The notes beneath the pieces were generated by a model. The model had not been told where the DNA came from. It was given only the letters and a program-made list of their open reading frames with translations, and ran no database searches. DNA of 64,000 nt from Yoonia sp. R2331 (GTDB lineage: Bacteria; Pseudomonadota; Alphaproteobacteria; Rhodobacterales; Rhodobacteraceae). The position numbers and the translations under genes were made by a program. Below, in pieces: positions 36,281 through 45,897 of the stretch (positions within the stretch are counted from its first letter, which is position 1; each line of letters starts with the position of its first letter). The stretch covers positions 2,604,001 to 2,668,000 of the forward strand of contig NZ_JBGCUN010000001.1 of the NCBI RefSeq assembly GCF_041103235.1, given 5' to 3'.

Positions 36281-37588
36281 ATGCGTATTCTGACCCTTTT
36301 GGCCGTGTTGCTGGCCCTTGCCCTACCCCTTTCCGCACAAGAGGCGACCGGCACGATCACCGCTGTCAGTTCCGATCAGCAAGACGCCGACATGGCCGTC
36401 CGCATTCGCGAAATCCTCGACGCGCTAGGCAACTATGACGATGTGACGGTCGTGGTCGACGAAGGCGTGGTCACCCTGCGCGGCACCGCGACCTCCTTGG
36501 CAGAGGCAGAGGCGCTGGACCCACTGGTCAACCGGATCGAAGGCGTGGTGGCAGTGCGCAACACCGTTGTTGAAACCACCGATGTGGCCGCGCGCCTGAA
36601 CCCCGCGGTCGAACGGTTCCGCGCCCGCTTTGACCAGACGGTCACGCTCTTGCCGCTCTTGCTGATCGCCCTTACCGCTTTCGCCGCGATTGTCTTTCTG
36701 GGCTTCCTGATCGCGCGCCAAAAAGGGCCGTTCAAACGGCTGGCCCCCAATGATTTCATCGCCGACATCTATCGCCAGCTAATCCGGTTGGCGTTTCTGG
36801 TCTTTGGCCTGATTGTGGCGCTCGACATCCTGAACGCCACCGCCCTTCTGACCCCGATCCTTGGTGCTGCAGGTATCGTAGGCCTTGCGATCGGTTTTGC
36901 GGTCAAGGACACGGTTGAAAACTTCATTGCCTCGATCATGCTTTCGATCCGGCAACCCTTCCGCCCCAATGACGCGATTGAGATCAACGGCGACGAGGGC
37001 AAGGTCATCCGCCTGACCAGCCGGGCCACCATCCTGCTGAGTTACGATGGTAACCACATCCGCATCCCTAATAGCACCGTCTTCAAAAGCCGGATCGTCA
37101 ATTTTACCCGCAACGCCGAACGTCGGTTTCAGTTTGAAATCGGCGTTGCATCTGATGCAGACCTGACCGTCGTGCGCGATCTGGCCGAAAACACCATCAC
37201 GCAATTGCCTTTTGTTTTGGGCGAACCGGCCCCGTTGGTCTGGATCGACCGGATCGGGGACGGCGCGGTTTTTCTTGTAGTCACTGGCTGGATCGACCAG
37301 ACCGAAACCTCGCTTGTCCGGGCCAAAGGCGAAGCGTTGCGACAGGTCAAAAACGCGATCGAGGTCTCAGGCGTCGAAGTGCCGGATACCACCTATCGCA
37401 TTCAGATGCTCGGCGCGGTGGACTCGGACGAACGCACCGTTTCGGCCCCTGCGTCTCCACCTGTCCGACACCCGGAAATCAGCGATGTCGCCGCCTCAAA
37501 CGACGAGGCGCTGGAACGGATTATTGACGCCGAACGGGCCGAGACAGAGCGCGATGACCTCCTCGATCAGGACGGCCAATCAGAATAA
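36281..37588 (+). CDS. BON-domain mechanosensitive ion channel (MscS family)
   Basis: A 435-residue envelope channel. A signal peptide (RILTLLAVLLALALPLSAQ) leads into a BON domain (about residues 37-95, with VTLRGTATSLAEAEAL). Three membrane helices follow at about 120-145, 170-190 and 195-215, then the MscS beta and C-terminal domains. The pore-lining helix contains GAAGIVGLAIGFAVKD. The BON domain may bind lipid or peptidoglycan. The ATG at 36281 directly follows an in-frame TTG. A C-terminal acidic tail ends the protein. Confidence 0.9.
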   Translation: MRILTLLAVLLALALPLSAQEATGTITAVSSDQQDADMAVRIREILDALGNYDDVTVVVDEGVVTLRGTATSLAEAEALDPLVNRIEGVVAVRNTVVETTDVAARLNPAVERFRARFDQTVTLLPLLLIALTAFAAIVFLGFLIARQKGPFKRLAPNDFIADIYRQLIRLAFLVFGLIVALDILNATALLTPILGAAGIVGLAIGFAVKDTVENFIASIMLSIRQPFRPNDAIEINGDEGKVIRLTSRATILLSYDGNHIRIPNSTVFKSRIVNFTRNAERRFQFEIGVASDADLTVVRDLAENTITQLPFVLGEPAPLVWIDRIGDGAVFLVVTGWIDQTETSLVRAKGEALRQVKNAIEVSGVEVPDTTYRIQMLGAVDSDERTVSAPASPPVRHPEISDVAASNDEALERIIDAERAETERDDLLDQDGQSE

Positions 37589-37651
37589 GCATTTTTCGCA
37601 TCTGAGGGGCTTGAACCGGCCAAACCTCTGGCGTATCTAGCGCCACGCTGT

Positions 37652-37726
37652 TGGGGTGTAGCCAAGCGGTAAGGCATCGGTTTTTGGTACCGTGTATCGT
37701 AGGTTCGAATCCTACCACCCCAGCCA
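37652..37726 (+). tRNA. tRNA-Gln (anticodon TTG)
   Basis: A complete cloverleaf: acceptor stem TGGGGTG / CACCCCA, T-arm GTAGG-TTCGAAT-CCTAC and encoded CCA end. The anticodon loop TTTTGGT carries TTG. The mature body is 37652-37723 plus G discriminator and CCA. The serine recombinase of a probable island begins 168 bases downstream. Confidence 0.97.
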
Positions 37727-37893
37727 GCGTTTACACCTAAACCGCTGATACATGTGTCTCCGGCAATTAGTGCCGTTGTTTCCGTGGCTTGCGCGGGTGT
37801 GCTTTTGCGGCAGACAGTCTACGGCCAGTAATATCTGGCAATCAACCGCATCAGTCTGCGTTTGCCATTTCCGCGATACACTTTGGGGGCGTT

Positions 37894-39495
37894 TTAGAGG
37901 TTTGCGATGCGCTTGCGCTGCGCATCCCAGTCGGCGGGCAGATCGTGTCGGAGGAGCCAGTCCGAGGTCAAGCCAATCGGCTGTTTGCCTTGCGTAATCT
38001 GACGGACAACGTCCGGTGCAAGGAATGCGAGAGCGATCATCTGCTGGATGCGGCGCTTTGATGTTCCGGTCTCAGATGAGATATCGTCAAACGTCGCGCC
38101 TTCTTTGATCCGTTTATACCAGTGATTGGCATTGGCAATGTTGCGCATCAGCCGTTCATCAACCGTGTTATCGCCTTCAACGACAAGCTTCATCTCTGCG
38201 CCCCGGCGACGCGCGGTGAACGGCAGGAAGAGTTGTAGCTCATTCAATTCTAGAGCTGTCGACGTTTCGAGAAGAGTTAGAATCTGTTTCGGTTCGAGCT
38301 GGATTGTCAGCCCGCCGGGTTTGATCTGTACGGTCTTGACTGTCTTGAATGCGCAAATGCGATCAATGACCATGGCATTGCTGGCCACAATCGTTTGTCC
38401 CGCACTACGGATGCAAAGATCGCGAATGTGTTTCTGCACCGCCTCGGCAATGGGGTCTTCCAATTGAGCCGCAGGGATCCGCCATGTCCGCTGCTTGTCA
38501 TCCGCACGGGTCACACCCGTCACCAACTTCTGCGAGATGTAGTAACGGTACCGTCGGTCACCCTTCTTGGTATGGCTGGGCGTCAGCTTCTGGCCGGTTT
38601 CATCCACGATCTTCCCTGCCAATGGAGATGGATCACGGTGCTGTTTGGTATGCCGTCTCTTTGCGCTCTTGCCCGATAGTTGCCGTTGAAGGCGGTCCCA
38701 CCTGTCAGGATCAATGATCGCCGGGTGCTGCCCCTCAAAGACCTGTCGTTTATGCCGGATGCGTCCGGCATAGATCGGGTTGGTCAGGATGTGATGCAGC
38801 TGCCCGCGCGAAATCAATTGCCCACCGCGCAGTCTGCCATCAGCAAGCTGGCATTGCTTTGATCGCAAGCCGAGCTGCTCCGTCTTCTCCCGCACTTTGT
38901 TTATGGCGCCGCAGTCGTCGTAGAGATCGTAGATCGTATTGACCGTTCGTGCCTCCTTCGGGTTGATCGTGAGTGTTCTGCCTGCTGGGTCGTAACCCAG
39001 TGGCACGTTGCCACCCATCCAGAGCCCTTTGCGTTTAGAAGCCGCAATCTTGTCGCGGATGCGTTCTGCGGTGACTTCTCGTTCAAACTGGGCAAAGCTG
39101 AGCAGGACGTTGAGTGTCAGCCGTCCCATGCTGGTGGACGTATTGAAGCTCTGTGTGACAGAGACAAACGACGCACCTGCCTCATCCAGACGATCCACGA
39201 GCTTGGCAAAGTCAGCAAGCGATCTGGTCAGGCGGTCGATCTTGTAGACAACGATCTGGTCAACCTGCTTGGTATCAACCTCATTCATCAGACGTTGCAG
39301 TGCCGGACGTTCAAGATGGCCGCCTGATATCCCACCGTCATCATAGTGGTCAGGCAACAGCTCCCATCCCTCATGACGCTGGCTGGCGATGTAAGCTTCG
39401 CAGGCCTCGCGTTGGGCATCCAGAGAGTTAAAGTCTTGCTCCAATCCGTCTTCAGAGCTCTTGCGGGTATAGATGGCGCAACGAACGCGGTTCAT
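37894..39495 (-). CDS. large serine recombinase (site-specific integrase)
   Basis: A 533-residue resolvase-type integrase that likely mobilises the island. The N-terminal catalytic domain (about 1-150) has the active Ser in IYTRKSSEDGLEQDFNSLDA and the YKIDRLTRS motif. A recombinase domain follows, then a zinc-ribbon-like and coiled-coil region. The ATG at 39495 overlaps the stop of the DUF2924 gene, so the two are coupled. The upstream extra residues in the open frame lie inside that gene. It sits near tRNA-Gln, though serine integrases do not usually use tRNA genes. Confidence 0.93.
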   Translation of the reverse strand: MNRVRCAIYTRKSSEDGLEQDFNSLDAQREACEAYIASQRHEGWELLPDHYDDGGISGGHLERPALQRLMNEVDTKQVDQIVVYKIDRLTRSLADFAKLVDRLDEAGASFVSVTQSFNTSTSMGRLTLNVLLSFAQFEREVTAERIRDKIAASKRKGLWMGGNVPLGYDPAGRTLTINPKEARTVNTIYDLYDDCGAINKVREKTEQLGLRSKQCQLADGRLRGGQLISRGQLHHILTNPIYAGRIRHKRQVFEGQHPAIIDPDRWDRLQRQLSGKSAKRRHTKQHRDPSPLAGKIVDETGQKLTPSHTKKGDRRYRYYISQKLVTGVTRADDKQRTWRIPAAQLEDPIAEAVQKHIRDLCIRSAGQTIVASNAMVIDRICAFKTVKTVQIKPGGLTIQLEPKQILTLLETSTALELNELQLFLPFTARRRGAEMKLVVEGDNTVDERLMRNIANANHWYKRIKEGATFDDISSETGTSKRRIQQMIALAFLAPDVVRQITQGKQPIGLTSDWLLRHDLPADWDAQRKRIANL

Positions 39496-39923
39496 TGGGC
39501 TTTGTTCAGGCCAAAGAAACGCGGGCCGCTCCATCCTGCCCCAGTAATCCGCTTCGCGATCGCACTGAGCGACTGATAGGGCTGACCTTCCATCTCAAAC
39601 CCATCAAACGTGACATCGACGCGATAGATCCGACCATTCCACTCGCGGACAAGCTGCGTTCCAGGTGTCAGGATCGGTCTGGCCGCGCTAGCTGCACCGT
39701 TGCGAGCACCACCCGCTATCTGCCGGCGCAACTGCCGCTTCACACCAGCGCTTTGGCCGCCCATCACGCTACACTGCCACTCGAAAGCGATCGCTTTGCG
39801 CAGAAACGTCGCCGAGAGGTGCCGACCTGGAGCCGCTCCTGTCAGCTTCAACCACTCCGCAGCACAACGCGCTTTGTCCCACATGACCACGTCCGAAAGT
39901 TCTTGCGGATTGTCACCTCTCAT
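39492..39923 (-). CDS. DUF2924 domain protein
   Basis: A 143-residue protein of the DUF2924 family, regularly found just upstream of alphaproteobacterial serine recombinases. The C-terminal part has the family core GTQLVREWNGRIYRVDVTF and ITGAGWSGPRFFGL. It overlaps the recombinase gene by four bases and the DUF3489 gene by four bases. It might assist DNA binding by the recombinase, as inferred only from its linkage. Confidence 0.88.
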   Translation of the reverse strand: MRGDNPQELSDVVMWDKARCAAEWLKLTGAAPGRHLSATFLRKAIAFEWQCSVMGGQSAGVKRQLRRQIAGGARNGAASAARPILTPGTQLVREWNGRIYRVDVTFDGFEMEGQPYQSLSAIAKRITGAGWSGPRFFGLNKAQ

Positions 39924-40135
39924 GTCGTTTGCTCAGCTGATACGGCTTGATAGAGCGCGCCTTTAGCTGAAGTGCTGCAGCGGACAAACATCCCCCTTTT
40001 GCGCAGCCGTGAGATCTCCGCGCGGATTGTGTGTGGCTGCCAGTCAAGTTGCTCTTGCAGCGTTGCGACTGTTGCGCCTGACTTCCGGCTGATCAATTTG
40101 GCCAGCTGTGCGCGTTTGGTGATGGATTGCGTCAT
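39920..40135 (-). CDS. DUF3489 domain (small winged-helix) protein
   Basis: A 71-residue protein with the DUF3489 pattern: SKRKAQLxxLI-type helix (AQLAKLISRKSGATVATL), WQPHTIRAEISRLRKRG, then a short wing ALYQAV. It is a likely DNA-binding partner or regulator of the recombinase unit. The ATG at 40135 is preceded by AGGAGA, which decides against the upstream in-frame start. Confidence 0.85.
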   Translation of the reverse strand: MTQSITKRAQLAKLISRKSGATVATLQEQLDWQPHTIRAEISRLRKRGMFVRCSTSAKGALYQAVSAEQTT

Positions 40136-40225
40136 GATTGTCTCCTGCTTGGACCATAGAAAATCTAGGTCCTTGTACTGAGACAAACCCGGGCTTGCCG
40201 GGTGAGGTTGAATTTGTGACTGTGA

Positions 40226-40429
40226 CTATCTGTTCAGCGCGTCAGATAACCCCACTAGCAGGTCACTCGCCTGCTGGTGCAAGACATTAAGTTCGGCTGC
40301 GAGCTCCTTATTGCGCGAGACCGATAGCCCGGCGGTCTGCCCTGCCGTCGCAACGCCTGCCCCGTCTTCAAACACACAGGTCAGTCGCGCAAATACCGCC
40401 GCAAAGTCAAACAAGCCGCTCTCTTCCAT
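40226..40429 (-). CDS. hypothetical protein of the recombinase cassette
   Basis: A possible 67-residue acidic protein (MEESGLFDFAAVFARL start) with a helical, coiled-coil-like C-terminus (KELAAELNVLHQQASDLL). It is first in the run of four minus-strand genes ending in the recombinase. The start at 40429 is preferred to a longer frame that reads into untypical sequence. Family unknown. Confidence 0.55.
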   Translation of the reverse strand: MEESGLFDFAAVFARLTCVFEDGAGVATAGQTAGLSVSRNKELAAELNVLHQQASDLLVGLSDALNR

Positions 40430-40694
40430 GGCTCCACACGTGCTTGCAGCGGCGGCGAAGTCCAGTGGTTTGTGAAAAGAGATTGGCAATAGTGGGCGGA
40501 AAGGAGACCTTCGCTGCGCAAGGCATGAGGCTTGGCCCAGACAGAGTAAGCGGACTTTCAACCCCGTGGGGCTCGCCTTCCGAACTCAAGGTGAGGTATC
40601 ATTCTCCAATACAACCGATCTATCAGATATTTATGTACCCAATCCTCACAAATTTGAGGTGGCGAAGGTCGCTAGGTGAATTGGAGCGAGAGAA
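40430..40694. other. 265-base spacer between recombinase cassette and SIR2 operon
   Basis: No convincing gene. It must hold the promoters of the divergent recombinase cassette and SIR2 operon. Its 3' half is AT-rich (TATCAGATATTTATGTACCC at about 40620-40640), unlike the host average, and fits a promoter toward the SIR2 gene. Confidence 0.4.
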
Positions 40695-41984
40695 TTGATC
40701 AATTTTAGAAAGGGTAGCAAAAACGAGTTCGCCAAACTCCCGCCCGAGGCTGAATTCGATGATCGGACTGAAATCATCAGGCGACACTTGGCTGAAGTCT
40801 TTGGCTCCAAAAATCTGTCGTTTCTCATTGGGTCAGGGTGTTCCTCCTTCAAGCAAGTGGAAGAAGAGTTCGGCATCCCCACAATGGGGCCTTTGGCGCA
40901 GGAGTTTCAAAACACTTTCCAGACATTGCCCGGTCTGCCGCCTGCGAGCAGTTATGTGACGAGCGCGCAGAAAACTGCGCTTCTCGACAAGCTTGGCATC
41001 GACCTTGCCCATCAAGACTTCCATTGGAACCTTGAGCGTATGATGGAAGTCCTGATGACGGCGCATCAATTTTGCAAAACAAGCAGTAGGGACGATTTGC
41101 AGGACGCCCTAACTACCGTTGAGGAGGTGATTGCAGGGGTTAAAAAATTCATCCTACAGAAATGCACGGAAGGTCGGTTCGCTCAGGGCGACGATAGCGT
41201 CGTGTCACTTTACCGCCGTTTCTATCAGTCGCTTTCGACGCGTTCTCGCGGGCTCGCGCCACCTTGGGTGTTCACCACCAATTACGACCTATTCAATGAG
41301 CGGGCGATGGACCGATCAGGAATTCCCTATTCTAACGGGTTTGCAGGCACGGTCGAGCGTCGCTTCAATCCCGCCACCTATCGTCGAGCTTTGGCCGAGC
41401 AACTCGATATTTCATCGAAGAGGTGGGCTGCCGTTGATGGGTATGTCCATTTCTGCAAGCTCCACGGTTCCGTCAACTGGACGGAAGAGGAGGCTGGCCT
41501 TTTCCCGATCCGTGAGTCGGCCGACAAACTTGACCCTGCGCAGGATCGCGTCATGATTTATCCGACGCCTTCGAAACAGACGGCGAGCTTTGGCTCGCCA
41601 TACTCGGATATGTTCCGCGAGTTTCAGCGACAAATTGTTCAAGATCAGAGCGTCCTGTTTGTAATGGGGTTCAGCTTTGGCGACGAGCACATCAACAACA
41701 TAATTTTTCAGGGACTTACTCTCCCTGGTTTTAGGCTTATTGCCTTCCTCAACCCCGACGACGCGAATAACCCTGTGACGCAGGAGCTCGCAGCGCTAGG
41801 CGATCCTCGGATTTGGTTCATCTGGGGCACTGACGAAGAAAGTCAAAAGAAGGCGCACTACTTCGATACCATTGTGCAGGACTTAATGCCGTCGAGTGCT
41901 GATCAGAAAGAAGACCAAGCCATCGAAAAGGTGCTCAAGAAACTTCTTTCTAAACAGCAAGGTGGTGAAGATGGCGAAGGATGA
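40695..41984 (+). CDS. SIR2-domain protein (defence-type NADase candidate)
   Basis: A 429-residue protein with a SIR2-like NAD-binding fold. The NAD loop is FLIGSGCSS near residue 45, the Asn is in VFTTNYDLF near 195, and the catalytic-type His is in FCKLHGSVNW near 255. LFVMGFSFGDEHI is the later family motif. In SIR2-HerA anti-phage systems such domains deplete NAD on infection. The start is a TTG at 40695 with a weak ribosome site; no better upstream start is seen. It overlaps the herA gene by 14 bases, showing tight coupling. Confidence 0.88.
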   Translation: MINFRKGSKNEFAKLPPEAEFDDRTEIIRRHLAEVFGSKNLSFLIGSGCSSFKQVEEEFGIPTMGPLAQEFQNTFQTLPGLPPASSYVTSAQKTALLDKLGIDLAHQDFHWNLERMMEVLMTAHQFCKTSSRDDLQDALTTVEEVIAGVKKFILQKCTEGRFAQGDDSVVSLYRRFYQSLSTRSRGLAPPWVFTTNYDLFNERAMDRSGIPYSNGFAGTVERRFNPATYRRALAEQLDISSKRWAAVDGYVHFCKLHGSVNWTEEEAGLFPIRESADKLDPAQDRVMIYPTPSKQTASFGSPYSDMFREFQRQIVQDQSVLFVMGFSFGDEHINNIIFQGLTLPGFRLIAFLNPDDANNPVTQELAALGDPRIWFIWGTDEESQKKAHYFDTIVQDLMPSSADQKEDQAIEKVLKKLLSKQQGGEDGEG

Positions 41985-44022
41985 CGTAAGCCGTGCCATC
42001 GGCAAGATTGTCAGTGTTTCTGCCGATCGCTTGGTTGTAGAGCTCCATAGGGGCAGCGATAATTTCACAGTCGTTGGCTTCGACGATGTCCACTACGTCG
42101 CGACCCTTGGGTCATATTTAATGGTGCCGACACAATCCGAATATGTCGTTCTAGAAGTTATCGGTCTTCGCGAGAAGGATTTTTCTCCCGCTTTCGGAGA
42201 CGGAGCCGAAATGGACAAGGCAACGGCAGCCAAGTTTCTCGATGTTGTACCGGTTGGTTCTATGCCCGTTCAAGGGGGCTCGTTCAAATTCGGGGTTTCA
42301 ACTTATCCCCCTCTCTACGCAGATGCGCTCTACGCCCGCGATGAAGACCTAGATCGCATCTTCAACGTGGAACAACCGCCCGACGAGGTGACAAAGACCG
42401 ATGCCGATGGCGCAGCAAAACAGGGAACAGTGCCCCATACAATCGAGATCGGCACGTCGGCGGTTTTCAAGGACTATCCTGTTAAGGCGCAGCTCGACGC
42501 CCTCTTCGGCGGACACGTCGCCGTTCTTGGCAACACGGGAAGTGGCAAGTCCTGCACCGTCGCGTCTATAATTCAGTCGGTGTTTGATCGCACGGAAGAA
42601 TTTTGGGCTATTGGGGCTTCGTTTGTGCTCTTCGATGTCAACGGAGAGTATCGACAGGCATTTGAAGATATGCCTTGGCAGATTCAGGCAAGCTACTTCA
42701 AAGCAACCAATTCAGATGTTGAAGCCGAACGATTAGATGAGGGTTTCCTGGGTGCCGATCTAGTTGACCGTTTCCGCCTTCCTCATTGGTTCATGACCGT
42801 TGAAGAGTGGGCTCTTTTGCTACGGGCGAGCGAGAAAACGCAACTCCCAGTTTTGCGTACGGCTCTCGGACTCACAACGCTATTTCAGGAAACTCCCGGA
42901 GATGATGTTGTGGACGATCCTGGTAACAAGGATGAGTTAATCGAAATCCAGAACCACGTTCTGGCAAAGATCATCTATTCCATCCTGCATGGCGACGCCA
43001 GTTCGCCAAGCAAGGTAGATCGCATCTTGGCAGTCCTCGGCACCTATTCGACTAATGAGATAAACAAGACCACGGTATCATCAGGTCTGACTATCGACTT
43101 TGGGCAGTTTAAGGATGGCCCTAAGCAAGAAACATCAAAAAAGTACGATGCACTTCTGGAGCTCTTGCAAAATCATCAAAGGGACGAACCTATTCTCCCA
43201 AGCTATGAGAATAATCCATTCTCATTTGAGCGGCTTCAGACCGCATAGAACCTTGCACTCTTCTATGAAGAGGCTAATGGAAACAAGCAGATAAGAGAGT
43301 ATTGCTCACAGCTTGTCACACGGTTGAAATCCGTCTCTGACAATCCTGATTTTGAGTTCCTGCGCGCCTCTGTCGAAGACTTGCAGGACCATGACAGAGA
43401 GCCGACAGTTTTCGTGGATCGGCTCCTCGGTATCGCAAGGAATGGCACAAGTTACCGCAAAGATCGCCAAATCTGTATCATCGACCTGAATGACGCTTCC
43501 GACGAAATCGTCGAACTCGCGTCAGCGGTGGTCGCCAGGCTAATCTTTGATCGCATGCGCCGCGCGGACCCCCGAAACCAAATGCCCGTCCATCTGATCC
43601 TGGAAGAGGCGCATCGCTATATTTCGGAGCGTCCAAGCCGATTTGCCATTGACGCCGGGATCACATTTCAGAGAATTGCGAAAGAGGGGCGGAAATATGG
43701 AGCTTTCCTGATGGTCGCATCTCAGAGACCGAGCGAGCTTTCGAAGACAGTGCTTTCGCAGTGTAACAATTTCATCATTCACCGCATCCAGAACCCCGAT
43801 GATCTTTCGCAGATCAAGCAGATGACGCCGTTCATCTCGGAAACAGTTCTGAAACGCCTCCCATCTCTACCGAAGCAGCACGCGCTAATTTTCGGGAGTG
43901 CTGTGAAAATTCCGACCACTTTCCGTGTTCGGGACGCTAATCCCACCCCAAACAGCGGCGACACACAGGTTCGCGACCTTTGGTTTGTCCCCCAGAATCC
44001 GATTTTATATTGGGACGTTTAG
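41971..44022 (+). pseudogene. HerA-type ATPase with in-frame amber stop
   Basis: A 683-residue-equivalent FtsK/HerA hexameric ATPase, partner of SIR2 proteins in defence islands. The N-terminal HAS-barrel region is followed by Walker A, LGNTGSGKSCT near residue 187. A TAG at 43246-43248 (codon 426) interrupts the frame. The same frame continues with no other stop to Walker B (HLILEEAHRYI, about 540) and the late motif SQRPSELSKTVLSQCNNFI. Stopped at the TAG, the product lacks Walker B and would not hydrolyse ATP. It is either a recent mutation, suppression, or a sequencing error. Confidence 0.85.
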
Positions 44023-44061
44023 CTTCTATACATTCCGTGATTTCGAATTGGTAGCACGAGA

Positions 44062-44886
44062 ATGACAACCATTGCTGCATGGCTCTCAGTATCGGCTACG
44101 GGCCCCAGGACTTTCTACTTAGGGGCTGATAGTCAAGGTATATCGCTTCAGACCGGTCAGGCCGTGTCGTTGCGCGAAAAGAAAGTTTTTGACAGTGCTT
44201 CCACGCCTGAAATTTTTACCCTCTCAGGCGACCTCATGTGGGGGAGCTCTTTCCTGCGCCGGCTACTGATAGAAATTGACCGAGGTTCAGTTAGTTCATC
44301 GCTAGGTACCAGAATGCGAGCTGAAGAGTTTTGTAGATTATCTTGTGCCCGCCCGCCGTTAGCCCCGATTTGCGAACTCGAAATTCTGTATGGTGTGCGG
44401 AGCAATGCAAAAATTTCCGCGGATTTTCAGATGTATCGACTGCACCATGCTGGAAGTGCGAGTTCTACTTGGCAAGTGGACCAAGTCGGTGTGAAAGAGT
44501 TGGGCAGCGATGTTTCGGCGCTTGTCTACAGCTCGGGTCTAGGTGGTCGCCCAAACAAGAAGCGGCAAAAGTGGATTTCCGAGGGCGATCAGGGCAATGT
44601 AGCACGGATTTGTTTTTGGTCACTCTGCGATCTGATCGACGGGATACCTTCTAACTCCTTCATGACTGGAGGTCATCCACAACTCGTAAAACTAGACCAA
44701 GACGGCTGCGGCAACGTCGTCGGCGTGAAGTTCAATGGCGTCCCCACAGTCTACGGAAGGCGCACCACTGCACCCCAGAGTTTTGCGCACCACTGGGTTG
44801 ATGAGAATTTCACCCAGTTGGACCCAAAAACCTTGGAGAAATACAAACATGGACAGAGATACGGTCGAGGTGTTCAAGGGCGATGA
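44062..44886 (+). CDS. Ntn-hydrolase-like (proteasome/HslV-like) protein
   Basis: A 274-residue protein starting M-TTIAAWLSVSATGPRTFYL. Removal of Met would expose Thr1. An Asp follows in GADSQGIS (about 22), a Lys in REKKVF (39-40) and a Gly-rich turn in TLSGDLMWGSS, the spacing of the proteasome/HslV catalytic set (Thr1, Asp17, Lys33). The rest diverges. It is 40 bases after the herA frame on the same strand, so it probably belongs to that operon. It could be a protease that processes a partner or attacks phage proteins; that is inference. Confidence 0.6.
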   Translation: MTTIAAWLSVSATGPRTFYLGADSQGISLQTGQAVSLREKKVFDSASTPEIFTLSGDLMWGSSFLRRLLIEIDRGSVSSSLGTRMRAEEFCRLSCARPPLAPICELEILYGVRSNAKISADFQMYRLHHAGSASSTWQVDQVGVKELGSDVSALVYSSGLGGRPNKKRQKWISEGDQGNVARICFWSLCDLIDGIPSNSFMTGGHPQLVKLDQDGCGNVVGVKFNGVPTVYGRRTTAPQSFAHHWVDENFTQLDPKTLEKYKHGQRYGRGVQGR

Positions 44887-44979
44887 CGGCTAGTCAGTAA
44901 CTGGCAACGTCCGCATCGACGAAGCTGCACCGCAGCGCCGCTCCATTCGGCGAACGGCAGGAATGGGCCGGTTTCTGTT

Positions 44980-45897
44980 CTAAGGTGCGGTGATGGGCGG
45001 TGGTTTTCTTCGCTTGCCCGACAGCGCATTGCCCGCGATCGCCGCAAGCAGAACAGCACCTCCTATCAGGGTATTTGCAGTCGCGGTTTCCCCTAGAAAC
45101 AGCCAGACCCAGAGTGGGCCGAGTAGCACCTCGGCTAATGACAGCAGAGCGAGCTCCGCCGCAGGAAGGCTGCGCGACCCCAGCGTGTAGAGGATCAGTC
45201 CAGCGCCGACCTGAAACACGCCCATGCCCATGGCGATCCCGCCGTCATTGGGGCTCAGAACTAGCGAGAGATCGAGGCCAAAGCAGATCGCCAAGGTGAT
45301 GACGATGGCGAAGATGCCCGACAGGAACACTGCTGGCAGCATTTCCCCTGTTCGCCCCCATCGCAGCGCCACGGTGAAGACCGCAAACCCGAATGCTGAT
45401 CCAAGCGCGGCGAGGCTGCCTTTCAGAGCGACGCCTCCGGATTTATCGGCAACCATGATCCCGATTCCGCCGATTGCAACGGCGATCGCTATCCACGTTG
45501 CAGCACGGACAGGTTCCTGCAACACTATCCATCCGAGAACTGCAGCCATAAACGGTGCTGTCGCAAACAGAAGCATCGCATTCGCGACCGAGGTGTTTTG
45601 AATCGCGTAGATGCCCCCGGAGTAGGCCGCAACCAACGAAAGCCCTGCGATGATCGCAGGGGCACCATTGCGGCGGATCTGAACAAAGGGGCTTTCGCCA
45701 GACCGCACACGGATAAGCACATACAAGAAGAGCGACATGCTGATCGAACGATAGAGCAGTATCTGCCATACGACAGCATCTTCGATCAGGCGAATGCCAA
45801 GGCCGACAGTTGACCACAGCATACCCGCAGCAAATACGAAGAGCACACCGTACTTGTGGGCACCCGCGTTGGGAGATGTTGGCGCTAAGGATGTCAT
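44980..45897 (-). CDS. EamA/DMT family transporter
   Basis: A 305-residue inner-membrane protein with ten hydrophobic helices in two EamA repeats. The first repeat has GMLWSTVGLGIRLI, and the second the ALGSAFGFAVFTVALRWG segment. Family members export or import metabolites such as amino acids. Substrate unknown. It lies between the defence operon and the methyltransferase region and may be island cargo. Confidence 0.88.
   Translation of the reverse strand: MTSLAPTSPNAGAHKYGVLFVFAAGMLWSTVGLGIRLIEDAVVWQILLYRSISMSLFLYVLIRVRSGESPFVQIRRNGAPAIIAGLSLVAAYSGGIYAIQNTSVANAMLLFATAPFMAAVLGWIVLQEPVRAATWIAIAVAIGGIGIMVADKSGGVALKGSLAALGSAFGFAVFTVALRWGRTGEMLPAVFLSGIFAIVITLAICFGLDLSLVLSPNDGGIAMGMGVFQVGAGLILYTLGSRSLPAAELALLSLAEVLLGPLWVWLFLGETATANTLIGGAVLLAAIAGNALSGKRRKPPPITAP

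Noticed and set aside
40444-40698. 84-codon frame between the recombinase cassette and the SIR2 gene
   Set aside because: It covers the likely promoter zone, its sequence looks random, and it overlaps the SIR2 start.
43249-44022. Independent second gene restarting at TTG 43324
   Set aside because: The frame is continuous with the first half apart from one TAG and carries the rest of the HerA fold. No ribosome site is seen at 43324, so a broken single gene is the simpler reading.
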